Below, one piece after another: positions 27,605-36,596 of a stretch of DNA of 64,000 nt. A program made the position numbers and the translations under genes. The DNA comes from Gemmata palustris (lineage in GTDB: Bacteria; Planctomycetota; Planctomycetia; Gemmatales; Gemmataceae): positions 868,001-932,000 of the forward strand of contig NZ_JAGKQQ010000001.1 in NCBI RefSeq assembly GCF_017939745.1, read 5' to 3'. Within the stretch, counting starts at the first letter, position 1. Each line of letters starts with the position of its first letter. The notes beneath the pieces were generated by a model that was given only the letters and a program-made list of their open reading frames with translations, ran no database searches and was not told the DNA's origin.

Positions 27605-28071
27605 ATGAAACGGATCATTCTGTTGATGGCGTTGATGATGGGTCTGGGCTTCACGGCCACAGCCGACGAGCCGAAGGGCGACAAGCAACAGACCGCGGCA
27701 AAAGCCCTGGAGTCGTTCTCCGGTTCTTGGGAGATCGTGAAGGTGTCGCCCGACGGCGCGACGAAGGCTGCCGAGCTGCTGTTCAGGAAGGACGGCACCT
27801 ACGCGGCGCTGGACAAGGAAGGGAAAGAGCTGTGGGCCGGGACGTTCGAGATCGACCCGACGGCCAATCGAAGGTGTGGGACCACCGGGCGGACAGCGGG
27901 AAGAAAACGGGTGACGATGTCCTCGGCATCTACGAACTCGACGCCGACACCTTGAAGGTGGCTTGCGTGGTCGGGCAGTGGAAGGGCAAGAAGTGGGTCG
28001 GTAAAGACCGCCCGAAGACCTTCGACCCGAAGCACGCGGACGTGGTGATCGAACTGAAGCGGGCGAAGTGA
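27605..28071 (+). pseudogene. TIGR03067-type secreted planctomycete protein, one frameshift
   Basis: MKRIILLMALMMGLGFTATA is a signal peptide. The mature part has SFSGSWEIVKVSPDGATKAA, LLFRKDGTYAALDKEGKELW and, after a one-base loss near 27870, SKVWDHRADSGKKTGDDVLG, IYELDADTLKVACVVG and KTFDPKHADVVIELKRAK. The 'sG.W.v..v..dG' and 'YeldgDtLkvc' pattern is that of the lipocalin-like TIGR03067 family, abundant in planctomycetes and often next to ECF sigma factors, as here. The molecular role is unknown. Confidence 0.75.
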
Positions 28072-28100
28072 AGGAACCAAACCGAACCAAGGAGACGAGC

Positions 28101-28451
28101 ATGACCGCGCAATTACCCACGGCGGCAGCGGCCTACGTCCGAACGATCAACGAGCGTGACCCGGACGGGTTCATCGCCCTGTTTGCAGAGGACGCGGTGG
28201 TGGACGACGCCGGGCGGGAGATCCGAGGCCGCGAGGCAATCCGGGAGTGGGCCGCCCACGACATCTTCGCAGCGAACGTCACCCTTGAGGTGCGTAACGT
28301 GAGCGGCACCGACGGCGACGCCACGATCACGGGGAAGGTGGATGGCACGTTCGATCGGACTGGGCTACCCGACCCGCTCATCATGACATTCCGCGTGGCG
28401 GTCGACCGCGGCAAGATCAGCGGGCTGACGTGTCGGCTGGCGGCTGGGTGA
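28101..28451 (+). CDS. NTF2-like/SnoaL-fold protein
   Basis: 116 aa from ATG 28101 (RBS AAGGAGAC). AYVRTINERDPDGFIALFAE, DAVVDDAGREIRGREAIREW and a beta-rich second half ITGKVDGTFDRTG and FRVAVDRGKISGLTCR are the hallmarks of the SnoaL-like NTF2 fold (limonene-epoxide hydrolase superfamily). It is intact and is the last gene of the sigma/SDR/TIGR03067 operon. Its 3' end overlaps the convergent HTH gene by 35 bp. It could act on or bind a small hydrophobic molecule handled with the SDR enzyme; this is inference. Confidence 0.8.
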   Translation: MTAQLPTAAAAYVRTINERDPDGFIALFAEDAVVDDAGREIRGREAIREWAAHDIFAANVTLEVRNVSGTDGDATITGKVDGTFDRTGLPDPLIMTFRVAVDRGKISGLTCRLAAG

Positions 28452-28602
28452 TGACGGCCCGGACTGCGATGGCATCGGCCTTCGTGATAGCATGCTGGCC
28501 GGTGATTTTCCTGTCCAGCGTGCGCACGGTCCAGCCAAGAGCATCAGCAAGAGGCTTCTTGCCGAACCCGTCGGCGATGCGGCGGAGTTCGGCGGGTGTC
28601 AT
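28417..28602 (-). CDS. Small HTH protein downstream of the RNA-repair genes
   Basis: 61 aa from ATG 28602, overlapping the restored stop of the RNA ligase gene as ATGA (28602-28599). MTPAELRRIADGFGKKPLAD, ALGWTVRTLDRKITGQHAIT and ADAIAVRAVITQ show a helix-turn-helix like those of small phage repressors. The overlap implies that it belonged to the repair operon. In the present sequence the MITE upstream makes it read as a fusion to the ligase remnant. Confidence 0.6.
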   Translation of the reverse strand: MTPAELRRIADGFGKKPLADALGWTVRTLDRKITGQHAITKADAIAVRAVITQPPADTSAR

Positions 28603-29818
28603 GCCGCCTCGTCCATGACACGGTTCACCGCCGTCGATGGCGCGTAACCGGCTAAGTGACTGTCCCATATGTGCGAAAAAGCCTGAGAAATCGTGGGTGA
28701 CAACTCGAAAATACGGCGATTTCGAGGCATATGGGACAGTCACTAAGCGATTCCCGTCAGGGCGGATGCTACGGAACACAAGATCGCGTGTGCGACCGGT
28801 CAGCAAGTCTCCGCCGGCCTTCCGGTACGGGAAGATGAACCGCCTCACTTCAGCGGGGAACGAGTCGAGTCGCAGCCCCACCTCCTTGTCCGACAATTCG
28901 GCGACGAGGCCCGCCTGTGCCTTCACGGCCGCGACAAGTTCAACGACGTGTCGTTGCAGAATCGCGATAATGTTGTCGAAATCCAGCCAGAACTCTTCCG
29001 GCAGTTGGGCGCGAATGGCTTCGAGGTCGTCGTCAGCCTGCATCGCTTCCCACATGGCCAAAGGCGTGAGTCGTGATACTAAGCGGTGGATTCGGCAATA
29101 CTCGTCACCCTTCACCTTGAGTCGCAAGCCGCTGGAGAATCGCAGCACGAACCCTTCCTCCGAAGGGGCAGCGTCTTCGCCAGCGCCAGCAGTTCCGAGA
29201 CGGACGCGAACGAGTGACGCTTGGCCACCCTCCACCCGAGGCGATCCCCGACCGTCAGCAAATCGTCGAACCCCACCTCCGCGCCCTCGCCGCTGTACGC
29301 GGCCAAGAGCACCAGACCGGTGTAGCTGTAATGAACGACGATACGGTTCTCGGGGTACACGGCCTCGGCGAGGTAGGTCGTCTCCGTGTCAAGGGGCGAC
29401 AGGTCGTGGTCGCGGATCTGCGCCGCCGCCCACTTCGCTTGATCGGGCCGAGACTGCCCTTGGTCGCGGTACGCCACTCGCCGCCGTGGTGAAACAGGAT
29501 GATCAGGCTGCCGTCGAGCTTCTCGAACGTCTCGAACGGCAGATCGGGGATCGAGTCCAACCTCTCGCCGACGTTGAAGAACTTTGGAAACGGGGTAGCG
29601 ACCACCCGCTTGGCCACTGGATCGAGAATGATCCCTCGTGCCAACATGGTGAACTCGTCCCACGCGCGGTCGTACACCGTCGACTCGGCGTAGCAGTACA
29701 GCCGCAGCCCGTCGGCCCCGACGTTCTCTTTCACCCGCTTCTCGGCCACCGCCCGCTGCAAGCCGCACCACAGATCGTTGAATGCCATCATCCGTGCCGG
29801 ATGCACCGACCCGGTCAC
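28599..29818 (-). pseudogene. T4 Rnl1-type RNA ligase, frameshifted and cut by a MITE
   Basis: GTG 29818 overlaps the stop of the kinase gene (GTGA). Nucleotidyltransferase motifs: motif I FEKLDGSLI with the adenylated Lys at residue 100, RGIILD (about 61-66) upstream, motif IV EEGFVLRF, and motif V LRLKVKGDEY. A helical C-terminal domain follows (FPAEVRRFIFPYRKAGGDLL). Breaks: one base at about 29460, one at about 29185, and the 88-bp MITE at 28656-28743. Removing the MITE and one TAA gives the end GNRLAGYAPSTAVNRVMDEA and a TGA at 28601-28599. It would seal 5'-phosphate and 3'-hydroxyl RNA ends after phosphatase-kinase processing. Confidence 0.82.
28656..28743. mobile_element. 88-bp MITE, copy 2 (in RNA ligase gene)
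   Basis: Same sequence as the other copies but inverted relative to copies 1 and 3. TAA duplications are at 28653-28655 and 28744-28746. It disrupts the last about 18 codons of the ligase. Confidence 0.88.
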
Positions 29819-30744
29819 ACGGCCCTCCGCAGGTCGATGACCTGGACGTTGGGCTGTGCGTCACCACGGAGAATGTCCTTGAGCTGACTGCGAAGAGTCT
29901 GCTCATGTTTTGCGAACAGGTCGAATGGCAGCTCAGCTCGCCATCCCGCGTCGCGTCGCTTCACTTCAATCGGGCGGTCGATCAAGACGTAGCACCGGCC
30001 CGCCGTTGGCGAGGCGAACAGACTCCATTCGGTCCTTGCGGCGAAGGTGGGTTGCGTCGATCACTGTCGGCAGTCCGTGCCCGAGACGTGTCTTGGCGAC
30101 CGCGTGAACGGCAGCGAACACTGCATCGTTCTTGGTCTGGTCGCGGAAATCGCCGCACAGTTCGCGTCGGAATTGGTCGCTGCTGATCACATGCGATGGG
30201 TCTATGCCGTAATCGCCTTCGGCCTCCTCGCTTTGCAGCCACGTCGTCTTACCTGCGCCCGACGTGCCGACCATCAGCGTGAGGATGCCGGGCTTCGCCG
30301 GCTTGGCTTCGTCCCAATCGCGACACTGTAAACACGTCAGCCCGCGCTCGCGCCACATGGCGACCACGCTGGGACGGTCGTCCACCACGAAGGCGATCTC
30401 GTTACCTGCGGCGAGGAGATTGTCGAGTATCTCGGACTTGATGATGAAGTCCTGCCGGTAGTCGCCCGCGGGCCGCATGTGTAGCTCGGAGTACGGCACT
30501 CCGTTGCGGCCGAGCCACTCTTTCGTTTCTTGCTGAACCGCGTCGCTGCGGCCGGAGACGAGGATGATCTTGTGGCCCTGTTGGGCGACGAGAACCGCCA
30601 ACTCGCGGATCGGCTCGATAACCGGATCGTTCACGCACTCGGTGAAGAAGGCGTCTAATTGTGGGAGCCGTTTTGGATGTGATGCAGTCGATGTGTCGCG
30701 TCGGCCAAAGTACCGTCAATGTCGAAGATTACCGCTTTAGTCAT
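29815..30744 (-). pseudogene. Polynucleotide 3'-phosphatase/5'-kinase (HAD + P-loop), two frameshifts
   Basis: From ATG 30744: MTKAVIFDIDGTLADATHRL has the HAD DxDGT motif (Asp8, Asp10). After a lost A near 30668 the frame continues LDAFFTECVNDPVIEPIREL, IILVSGRSD (motif II), IKSEILDNL (motif III Lys) and FVVDDRPSVV (motif IV). The C-terminal half is a kinase: LMVGTSGAGKTTW (Walker A), SSDQFRREL and VIDATHLRRKDRMESV. A second break near 30000 precedes VLIDRPIEVKRRDAGWRAEL and the stop at 29815. Phosphatase-then-kinase order is as in eukaryotic PNKP and opposite to T4 Pnk. It heals broken RNA (or DNA) ends for the coupled ligase. Confidence 0.82.
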
Positions 30745-30762
30745 CCCACCTCACTGTCAATT

Positions 30763-30838
30763 TGGTAGCCCCTGCGGAATCGAACCCAGCTCCTCGTCCT
30801 TGAAAGAGACGCATCCTGAACCGTTAGACCAAGGGGCC
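30763..30838 (-). tRNA. tRNA-Glu(TTC) upstream of the RNA-repair genes
   Basis: 76 nt including an encoded CCA. Acceptor GGCCCCT pairs with AGGGGCT, discriminator A. D stem GTCT/GGAT; anticodon stem CGTCT/GGACG with loop CTTTCAA (anticodon TTC, Glu); T loop TTCGATT. The T stem is imperfect: CTGGG faces CCGC, as if one C and one A were lost, so function is doubtful in the present sequence. Its 3' end lies 18 nt before the start codon of the phosphatase-kinase gene, on the same strand, so they are probably co-transcribed. Confidence 0.75.
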
Positions 30839-30964
30839 GTTACGCGACCGACCGTAGACGAGTCGTCTTGCTCGCGCAACCATTTTTTCACCTACCGACA
30901 TCGCGATTCTGCTCGGATCGCGATACGGGGTAAAGTGTGAAGCGGCGCACCAAATCCATCAAAG
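30839..30964. promoter_or_regulatory. Likely promoter region of tRNA-Glu/repair operon
   Basis: 126 bp between the end of the res gene (30965, minus) and the tRNA 5' end. On the minus strand it contains AT-rich stretches (for example TGAAAAAATGG near 30890). No hairpin terminator for res is evident. The assignment is from position only. Confidence 0.35.
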
Positions 30965-33632
30965 TCAACTGCCCGAGTAAGCCTCCGCCAAGCCTCTCAG
31001 GGTCATGTTGTCCGCAACCACGTCGTGAGGTATCAGCAGGTACTTCCACACCTTTCCGCGGTGCTTCTTCGAGTAGTTTGACGCGTTCAAGCACCAGTTC
31101 GCACCGGCATCCCGCTTCGCAACAACATCCGCATCGGCCATCGCAGAAGCGGCCTTCGTCTCGATCATGTAAATGCAATCATCGGCTTCGGCGACGAAGT
31201 CAGGCTGGTATTCCTGCTGATCGTGTGAAATCCGGTAGAAGATTTGAAACTGCCCTTTCGCCGGCCGGAACCACCGCAGGAGTCCCGCTCCAGAATGACC
31301 GCCATCTTGCGCTCGGTATCCGATTGGAACTTCTGAAGCCGGTACAGGCACTTCGTAAAGCCTGCGTAGACCAACTGCCCGATCTTGCCTTTGTCGGCGG
31401 GCGGCTGGCGGTAGTCGAGAACGGTGTCGGTTGCCGAAGCGGTGAAGGCACTGTCCTTTAGCTCTGTAAAGCCCTTGCTGACGACAATCTCGTACCCGGT
31501 CGCCTCTTCCCAATAGTTCTGCTGCATTTGCGAATGGATCAGCTCCGCAATCTGCTTCTGGTAGACGCGCAGGACTTTCCGCACATCCATCTCATCAACG
31601 AGATAGCCGCGCAGGTGGTTAACCGTCAGGGTGGCGAGGTCGTAGAGCATGTCGGCGTGGTCGTCATAGGACACGTCGTCGAAGTCCACAAGCCCGCCGA
31701 CGACGTAATCTTCCAGCCGCTGTTCTTCGATACCGCCCCGGCCGAGGTTGATCACCTCCCGCTGGCCGCTCCGAAGGTTCTGTGCCCACAGTTCATCGGA
31801 TGGCACCGGGTAGCGGATGCTGGTCACGTTGAGCTTGAACTGCTTGTAGCCGCTGCGTACCTCGCCGTTGGGCACGACGATAATACGGGGAATGTCAATC
31901 GTACCAAGAACGATCTGCTCGGTTGTCTTCGCTACAACCTCGGCAATTGCATCCGTGGTGCTAAACATCTCGGCTTGCTTCGGGCCGATTCGACGGCGGA
32001 CTTCCTCAACAACCTTAGCCTGCACGTCCTTGCTCTGAAGGTGCGAGACGGTCGGAACAGTGCCCGGCTTGCCCTCCAGAGTCCGGATTATCTGTAGGCG
32101 ATTTGGGCAACCTTGCGCTCCGATTCCGTAGCAAACAGCGGGGCGGGTGGCTGTTCCGTTGGACCGGCCGCTTCCGCCGCCTTGTCAGGGAAGAGCAGCT
32201 CGGACACGGTGGACTTTGAAATGACGGTGACGAGTTTCTGTATGCCCGTCGATGGGTCGAGAACGATATGCTGTAGCTGGATTGGCGAGTCCGGACGTTT
32301 GGCGTCGTCAACAATCTCCTGGAACTTGTCGTGCGCGACGATGTTCAGCCGGTCCACCGCGTTCACGCCCGTCCGCTTCCCGTAGGGAAGCCGCAGCCCC
32401 GCCCGATGCTCTGCTCGATTAGGATGCGCGCGTTCGCCGCACGCAACGGGACGATGGTGTAGAGGTTGGTTACGTCCCAGCCTTCCTTGAGCATGTTGAC
32501 GTGTATAACGATTTCTGTCGGCTCCTCGGTGCTCTCCACCCCAGGAGTCGCTCGATCATCTCGTCCTCTTCCTTGCCTGTCTTGCTCGAATCGACCTGAA
32601 TCACCCGCTGCTTGTAGCGGCCCTCGAAGAAGCCGTCCCCTTGAATGAGTTCGAGAAGCTGCTTCGAGTGCGTGGTGTCGCGGGCGATTACCAACACGAA
32701 CGGCTTGACCACGGGCTGGCCAGTCTGAACGGCGTAAGTTTCCAGTTCGACCTTCACGCTCTCATGGAGGCGAACCCCGTCCTCTAGCTTGATCTGCTCG
32801 ATGTTCTCCGTCGTCTTCCCGGCGGGGGTGAAGTCCTTGCGGGTGACGACCGCCGGCTCCTTCACGAATCCGTCCTCCATCGCCTTTGCGAGGGAGTAGT
32901 CGAAAATGACATTTTGAACGGCACCGCCGCGCGGGCCTTCGACGAACGGCGTCGCGGTAAGCTCCAGGCCGAGGATCGGCCTCAGATCGTTGATCGCCTT
33001 CACACCGGGCGCGCGGTACCGGTGCGACTCGTCCATTAAAGGACGAGGTCGCTCAGGCCGGCGAGGTAGTCGAAGTAGGGTTCGCCGAGGTACTCCACCA
33101 TCTTCTTGATTCGCGCCTGCTTGCCACCGCGAACCTCACTGTTGATCTTCGAGATATTGAAGATATTGACCTTGCAGTCGTCGGGGTGTCGAAAAGCGAC
33201 GTGGCCTGCGATTGGTAGTTGTCCCCAGTAATGATGGACGGCGGATCGATTGCGAACTCCGCAATGCCCCTGAATACATACTTCTTGGTGTTAGGCGTGA
33301 AGTCCGCGACAAGCTTGTTGTAGATGGTCAAATTTGGTGCGAGGACAAGAAAATTCTTGATCCCATGCGCCAGGTACAGGTAGCCGATGAAGGCTCCCAT
33401 CAGCCGCGTTTTTCCGACCCCCGTTGCGAGCGCGAAGCAGATCGATGGGAACTCCCGCTCGAAATCGGTGACGCTGGAGTATTATTCGACTGAATGGCGG
33501 CGAGGGACGCCGCCCGATCCGCCCCTTCGAGGGGTACGCGATCTCGCAAATGCGGTCCAGTATTTCCAAGGATGTGCGCTGCGGCGGGCGAAGGCTGAGC
33601 CGGCCCGCGAGGCTGTTGACCTGCCGGTTCAT
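30965..33632 (-). pseudogene. Type III restriction enzyme Res subunit (helicase-endonuclease), multiply frameshifted
   Basis: ATG 33632 overlaps the mod stop as ATGA. Joined frames give an SF2 translocase: ATGVGKTRLMGAFIGYLYLA (Walker A), LMDESHRYRA (DEAD box), GLELTATPF, then VLVIARDTTHSKQLLELIQG. A long middle part (DFDDVSYDDHADMLYDLATL, IVVPNGEVRSGYKQF) follows, and then a C-terminal PD-(D/E)xK nuclease YQPDFVAEADDCIYMIETKA. At least five frame changes (about 33480, 33045, 32540, 32400, 32060, 31260) occur. It would translocate on DNA and cut beside unmodified asymmetric sites together with Mod. Confidence 0.8.
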
Positions 33633-35161
33633 GTGCCTTCCCCTTCGACATCGAACAGTGTCACCTGCTTCGGCTTCTTTGCCGCTTTCGGCAGGTTCTC
33701 AACTTTCAGCGAGTAGTCATCGTGACCCCACTCGCACTTGTCTAGCACGGCCTTCGGGATCTTCTTGACCGTCAGCCTCGGCCAGCGATCGTTCTTGCCG
33801 CGGAAAGCGGTGCAGAGGATCAGTAGGGTGCGGTCTTCGCCCACGTCATCCGACAGTTGCTGAAGCTGCTCTGCGCGCCAAGCGACTGGGTGGTGACGTA
33901 GATGAAGTCGCGCCCGTACTTTGCCCTTGCTGCCAGTACACCGAATCACTCGGGGAGTACGTGAACCCTTCAAGCTTGCAGCAGGGCCTCAGACAGCATT
34001 GCCGCGTTATACTCCTTGCTAATGACCCACTGGCTCCACTTGTCCTTCATGAGTAGCGAGGGGCGAGTCGGTAATAGCGGAAACCGCCCCCGCCTTTCCA
34101 ACCAGTGAGATCTGTAACGCCTCCCGAGTCTTGGCCATCGACAACTTTGGTGAGGCGGGGAATGATGTGCGTATGGCAATGCTCCCAGCTCGACCATGAT
34201 CCACCGCCGCCCCATTTTGTGTGCAACCGCCCCCGTCGTGCCCGAGCCCGCGAATGAATCGAGTACTATCTCGCCCGGATTCGAGGCGATGTGAATGATG
34301 CGCTCGATGAGTGCCTCGGGCTTTGGCGTTTGAATGCCGCCTTTTCGCCGAATAGAAGCTCCATTTCCTGCTGGCGTGCTGGTTCAGTGCGACATTGTCC
34401 CAAATCGTCGGCGTCGTCATCCCCTGCTTCGCCTCCGACAGGAACAACTTACGCATCGGCGTCGTTGACTTGCCGTTGACCCCCAGTAAAGCCTCCGATC
34501 ATCCTGAAGGCGCTGCATCTCTTCTTTGTTGTGCCGCCAGCACGTACCTTTCCTTGGGAACACATCCTGCTTGGTGTAGGGGTTGGTAATCGCGAACATC
34601 AGCGATTCGACGTGCCGCCCGCCTTTTCCGTTCGCGGTCGTATCAATCTTCCTAAACGGGCCGCGTTCGTCCGGACCGTCCGGCTCATCGAACACCCGAT
34701 ACTCGGCGTCCGCCTTTTCGGTTCTGGGCATCAGGTTGAAGCTCTCTTCTGCGTCAGTCTTCTTGCTGCTGCCCGACCGGTGCTTCCCAAATACGAGGAT
34801 GTGCTCATGCACAGAGCCTATCTTCCGGTCGTTCGGCGCGCCGTCGCGCTTTTTCCATGTGATGTCGGAAATGAAGCATTCCCTCCCAAAGATTTCATCG
34901 CAAACCACTTTGAGGTAATGGGCTTCATTGTCATCGACCGAAATCCAGATGCTTCCATCTTTGCAGAGCATCTTTTCAGCAGCTCCAGCCGATCTCGCAT
35001 TAGTCCGAGCCACAGCGAATGCTCGATGCCGTCGTCGTACTGCTCAAAAGCAGACCCCGTGTTGTAGGGAGGGTCGATGTATATGCACTTCACCTTTCCC
35101 GTGAACTCCGCTTCCAGCCTTCAGAGCAAGCAGGTTGTCGCCGAAGATAAGGCGATTATCG

Positions 35162-35942
35162 GGTAGTGGCCCACCGGTTGGGATTGCTCTAAAGTGTTGG
35201 GATGCTGGACGCAACACCCCTCGTCCCCGATTCCGCCGTGCCCCCGGTGCGGTGCGACCCATGTGGTGTGCAACGGTCTCACCCACTCGGGCACTCCGGG
35301 GTTCCGGTGCCGGGGTGCGACCGGCGTTCGTTGCGGACCCGAAGACCGGACCGGTCCCGGAGGCCACGAAGGATCTGGTGCGGCGCCTGTTGGCCGAGCA
35401 TGGGAATCCGGGCCATCGCGCGGGCCGTCGGGGTGTCCCGGTCGTGGCTCCAAGGGTTCGTCAACGAGCTGTATCGACAGGAGACCCCACACGAGCCGGG
35501 ACCGCCCCAAAAAGTGCGGCCCGGTCGTGATCGAGGCCCGAACGAATGTGGAGCTTCGTGGGTTCCAAGGGTGATGTCCATTGGGTCTGGGTAGCCCTGG
35601 ACTTGGGCACCCGGCGGGTGCTCGCAATGGTTCTCGGGGACCGGTCCGCAGCCACGGCCCAACGGCTCTGGGACGCGCCCGCGCGGGTACCGGACCGGGG
35701 TCACCGTGTACACCGACTTCCTCGCCTCGTACCGTGGCGTGATCCCACGCGCCCGGCATCGACCCGTGGGCAGGACACGGGCCTCACCGCCCACATCGAA
35801 CGGTTCTGGCTTACCCTGAGACAACGATGCGCCCGACTCGTGCGCAAGACTCTCACGTTCTCCAAGTGCCCCAGGAACCACCTCGGCGCCTTGTGGTATT
35901 TCATACGCCTGTACAACGAATCCCGACATTAGGGCCACTACC
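35162..35942 (+). mobile_element. IS1-family insertion sequence (781 bp)
   Basis: Ends GGTAGTGGCCC and complement, 781 bp, the usual IS1 length. The direct repeat ATTATCG lies on both sides (35155-35161 and 35944-35950; 7 of 8 bp match if extended by one). It sits in mod: deletion rejoins GTGTTCGATAAT with CGCCTTATC in frame. A truncated copy of the same element is at 54701-54967. Confidence 0.88.
35194..35932 (+). pseudogene. IS1 transposase (InsA/InsB), frameshifted
   Basis: An InsA-like zinc finger PPCPRCGATHVVCNGLTHSG with TPGFRCRG, then a helix-turn-helix GIRAIARAVGVSRSWLQGFV, then InsB: MWSFVGSKGDVHWVWVALDL (first catalytic Asp), GVTVYTDFLASYRGVIPRAR (second Asp), and GLTAHIERFWLTLRQRCARL (Glu) ending LYNESRH. 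InsA-to-InsB frameshifting is normal in IS1, but there are extra frame changes at about 35320, 35405 and 35680. Confidence 0.8.
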
Positions 35943-36087
35943 CATTATCGAACACGTCAGTCTCGGCAACCCGTTTCGCGGCGGCGTAGCTACGTGCGGC
36001 GTCTTCGAGCAGGATTCGTGGTTCGAGGCGAGGCCGATGCTCTTTCCCAATCCACATCAGTTCGAGCTTCTGTTTGCGCGCGTTCAA

Positions 36088-36238
36088 GACGGGACTCCTT
36101 CCGTCGTGTTGCCTGCCGGCCTGGGCGGTGGAGCGTTCAACTTGGCGAGCGCCACGTTTCGCAGTCTGCGGCAGTCGCCAGCATTGCAGAAGACGGAGCG
36201 AAAGTGCTTTTGGGACTGCGCGGTATCTCCGCTCCCTG
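36088..36238. promoter_or_regulatory. Spacer between AIPR gene and mod
   Basis: About 150 bp between the restored AIPR stop (36239) and the mod start (36087), with the mod ribosome binding site GGAAGGAG at 36095-36102. It may carry a separate promoter for mod-res. No terminator hairpin is seen. Confidence 0.35.
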
Positions 36239-36323
36239 TTACGTAGCCAGTTTCCCCGCTACCGTCCAAATCGTCTCGGTGATAACAAGAGTTTGCTCAC
36301 TCGCCTTCACCTTCTCAGGCTCA

Positions 36324-36411
36324 GTGACTGTCCCATATGCCTCGAAATCGCCGTATTTTCGAGTTGTCACCCACGATTTCTCAGGCTTTTTCGCACATAT
36401 GGGACAGTCAC
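36324..36411. mobile_element. 88-bp MITE, copy 3 (in AIPR gene remnant)
   Basis: Same 88-bp sequence and direction as copy 1. TCA is duplicated at 36321-36323 and 36412-36414. It lies 183 bp from the full IS5-family element that shares its terminal 13 bp. Confidence 0.88.
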
Positions 36412-36596
36412 TCAGACAGTTCCAATGCGTTCCCCTGTTCAAGACGTTCCCGAAGCAAGAAGGTTCAACACTAGCCAACGGACATTTTCCAAGAACACCT
36501 TTCGCACGCCCGTCGCCGTCCATCTCCTCGCGGAGGCGTTCGATGACGATTTTCCGGGTCTGAACCGCCCGCCAAACGGTTCTGGCCGAGCGCTCA

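Larger units (their letters stand above)
33629..36087 (-). pseudogene. Type III DNA-methyltransferase Mod subunit, split by IS1 and frameshifted
   Basis: Start TTG 36087 after GGAAGGAG. Reading: KQKLELMWIGKEHRPRLEPR, ILLEDAARSYAAAKRVAETD, VFDN, then IS1 (35162-35942), then RLIFGDNLLALKA, KCIYIDPPYNTGSAFEQYDD (motif IV DPPY), FISDITWKKRDGAPNDRKIG, VHEHILVFGKH, TIWDNVALNQHASR, LDSFAGSGTTGAVAHKMGRR (motif I) and a tail EDRTLLILCTAFRGKNDRWP ending at 33629. DPPY before FAGSGT is the beta-class order of M.EcoP15I-type enzymes. N6-adenine methylation is the family activity. Several single-base losses add to the IS1 disruption. Confidence 0.82.

Noticed and set aside
28417-29235. A 272-codon frame joining RNA ligase and HTH sequences
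   Set aside because: The fusion is made by the 88-bp MITE. Without it the ligase stops at 28599 and the HTH gene starts at 28602.
30763-30838. tRNA-Glu as an intact, certainly functional tRNA
   Set aside because: The T stem has mismatches that look like two lost bases, so only its identity, not its function, is claimed.
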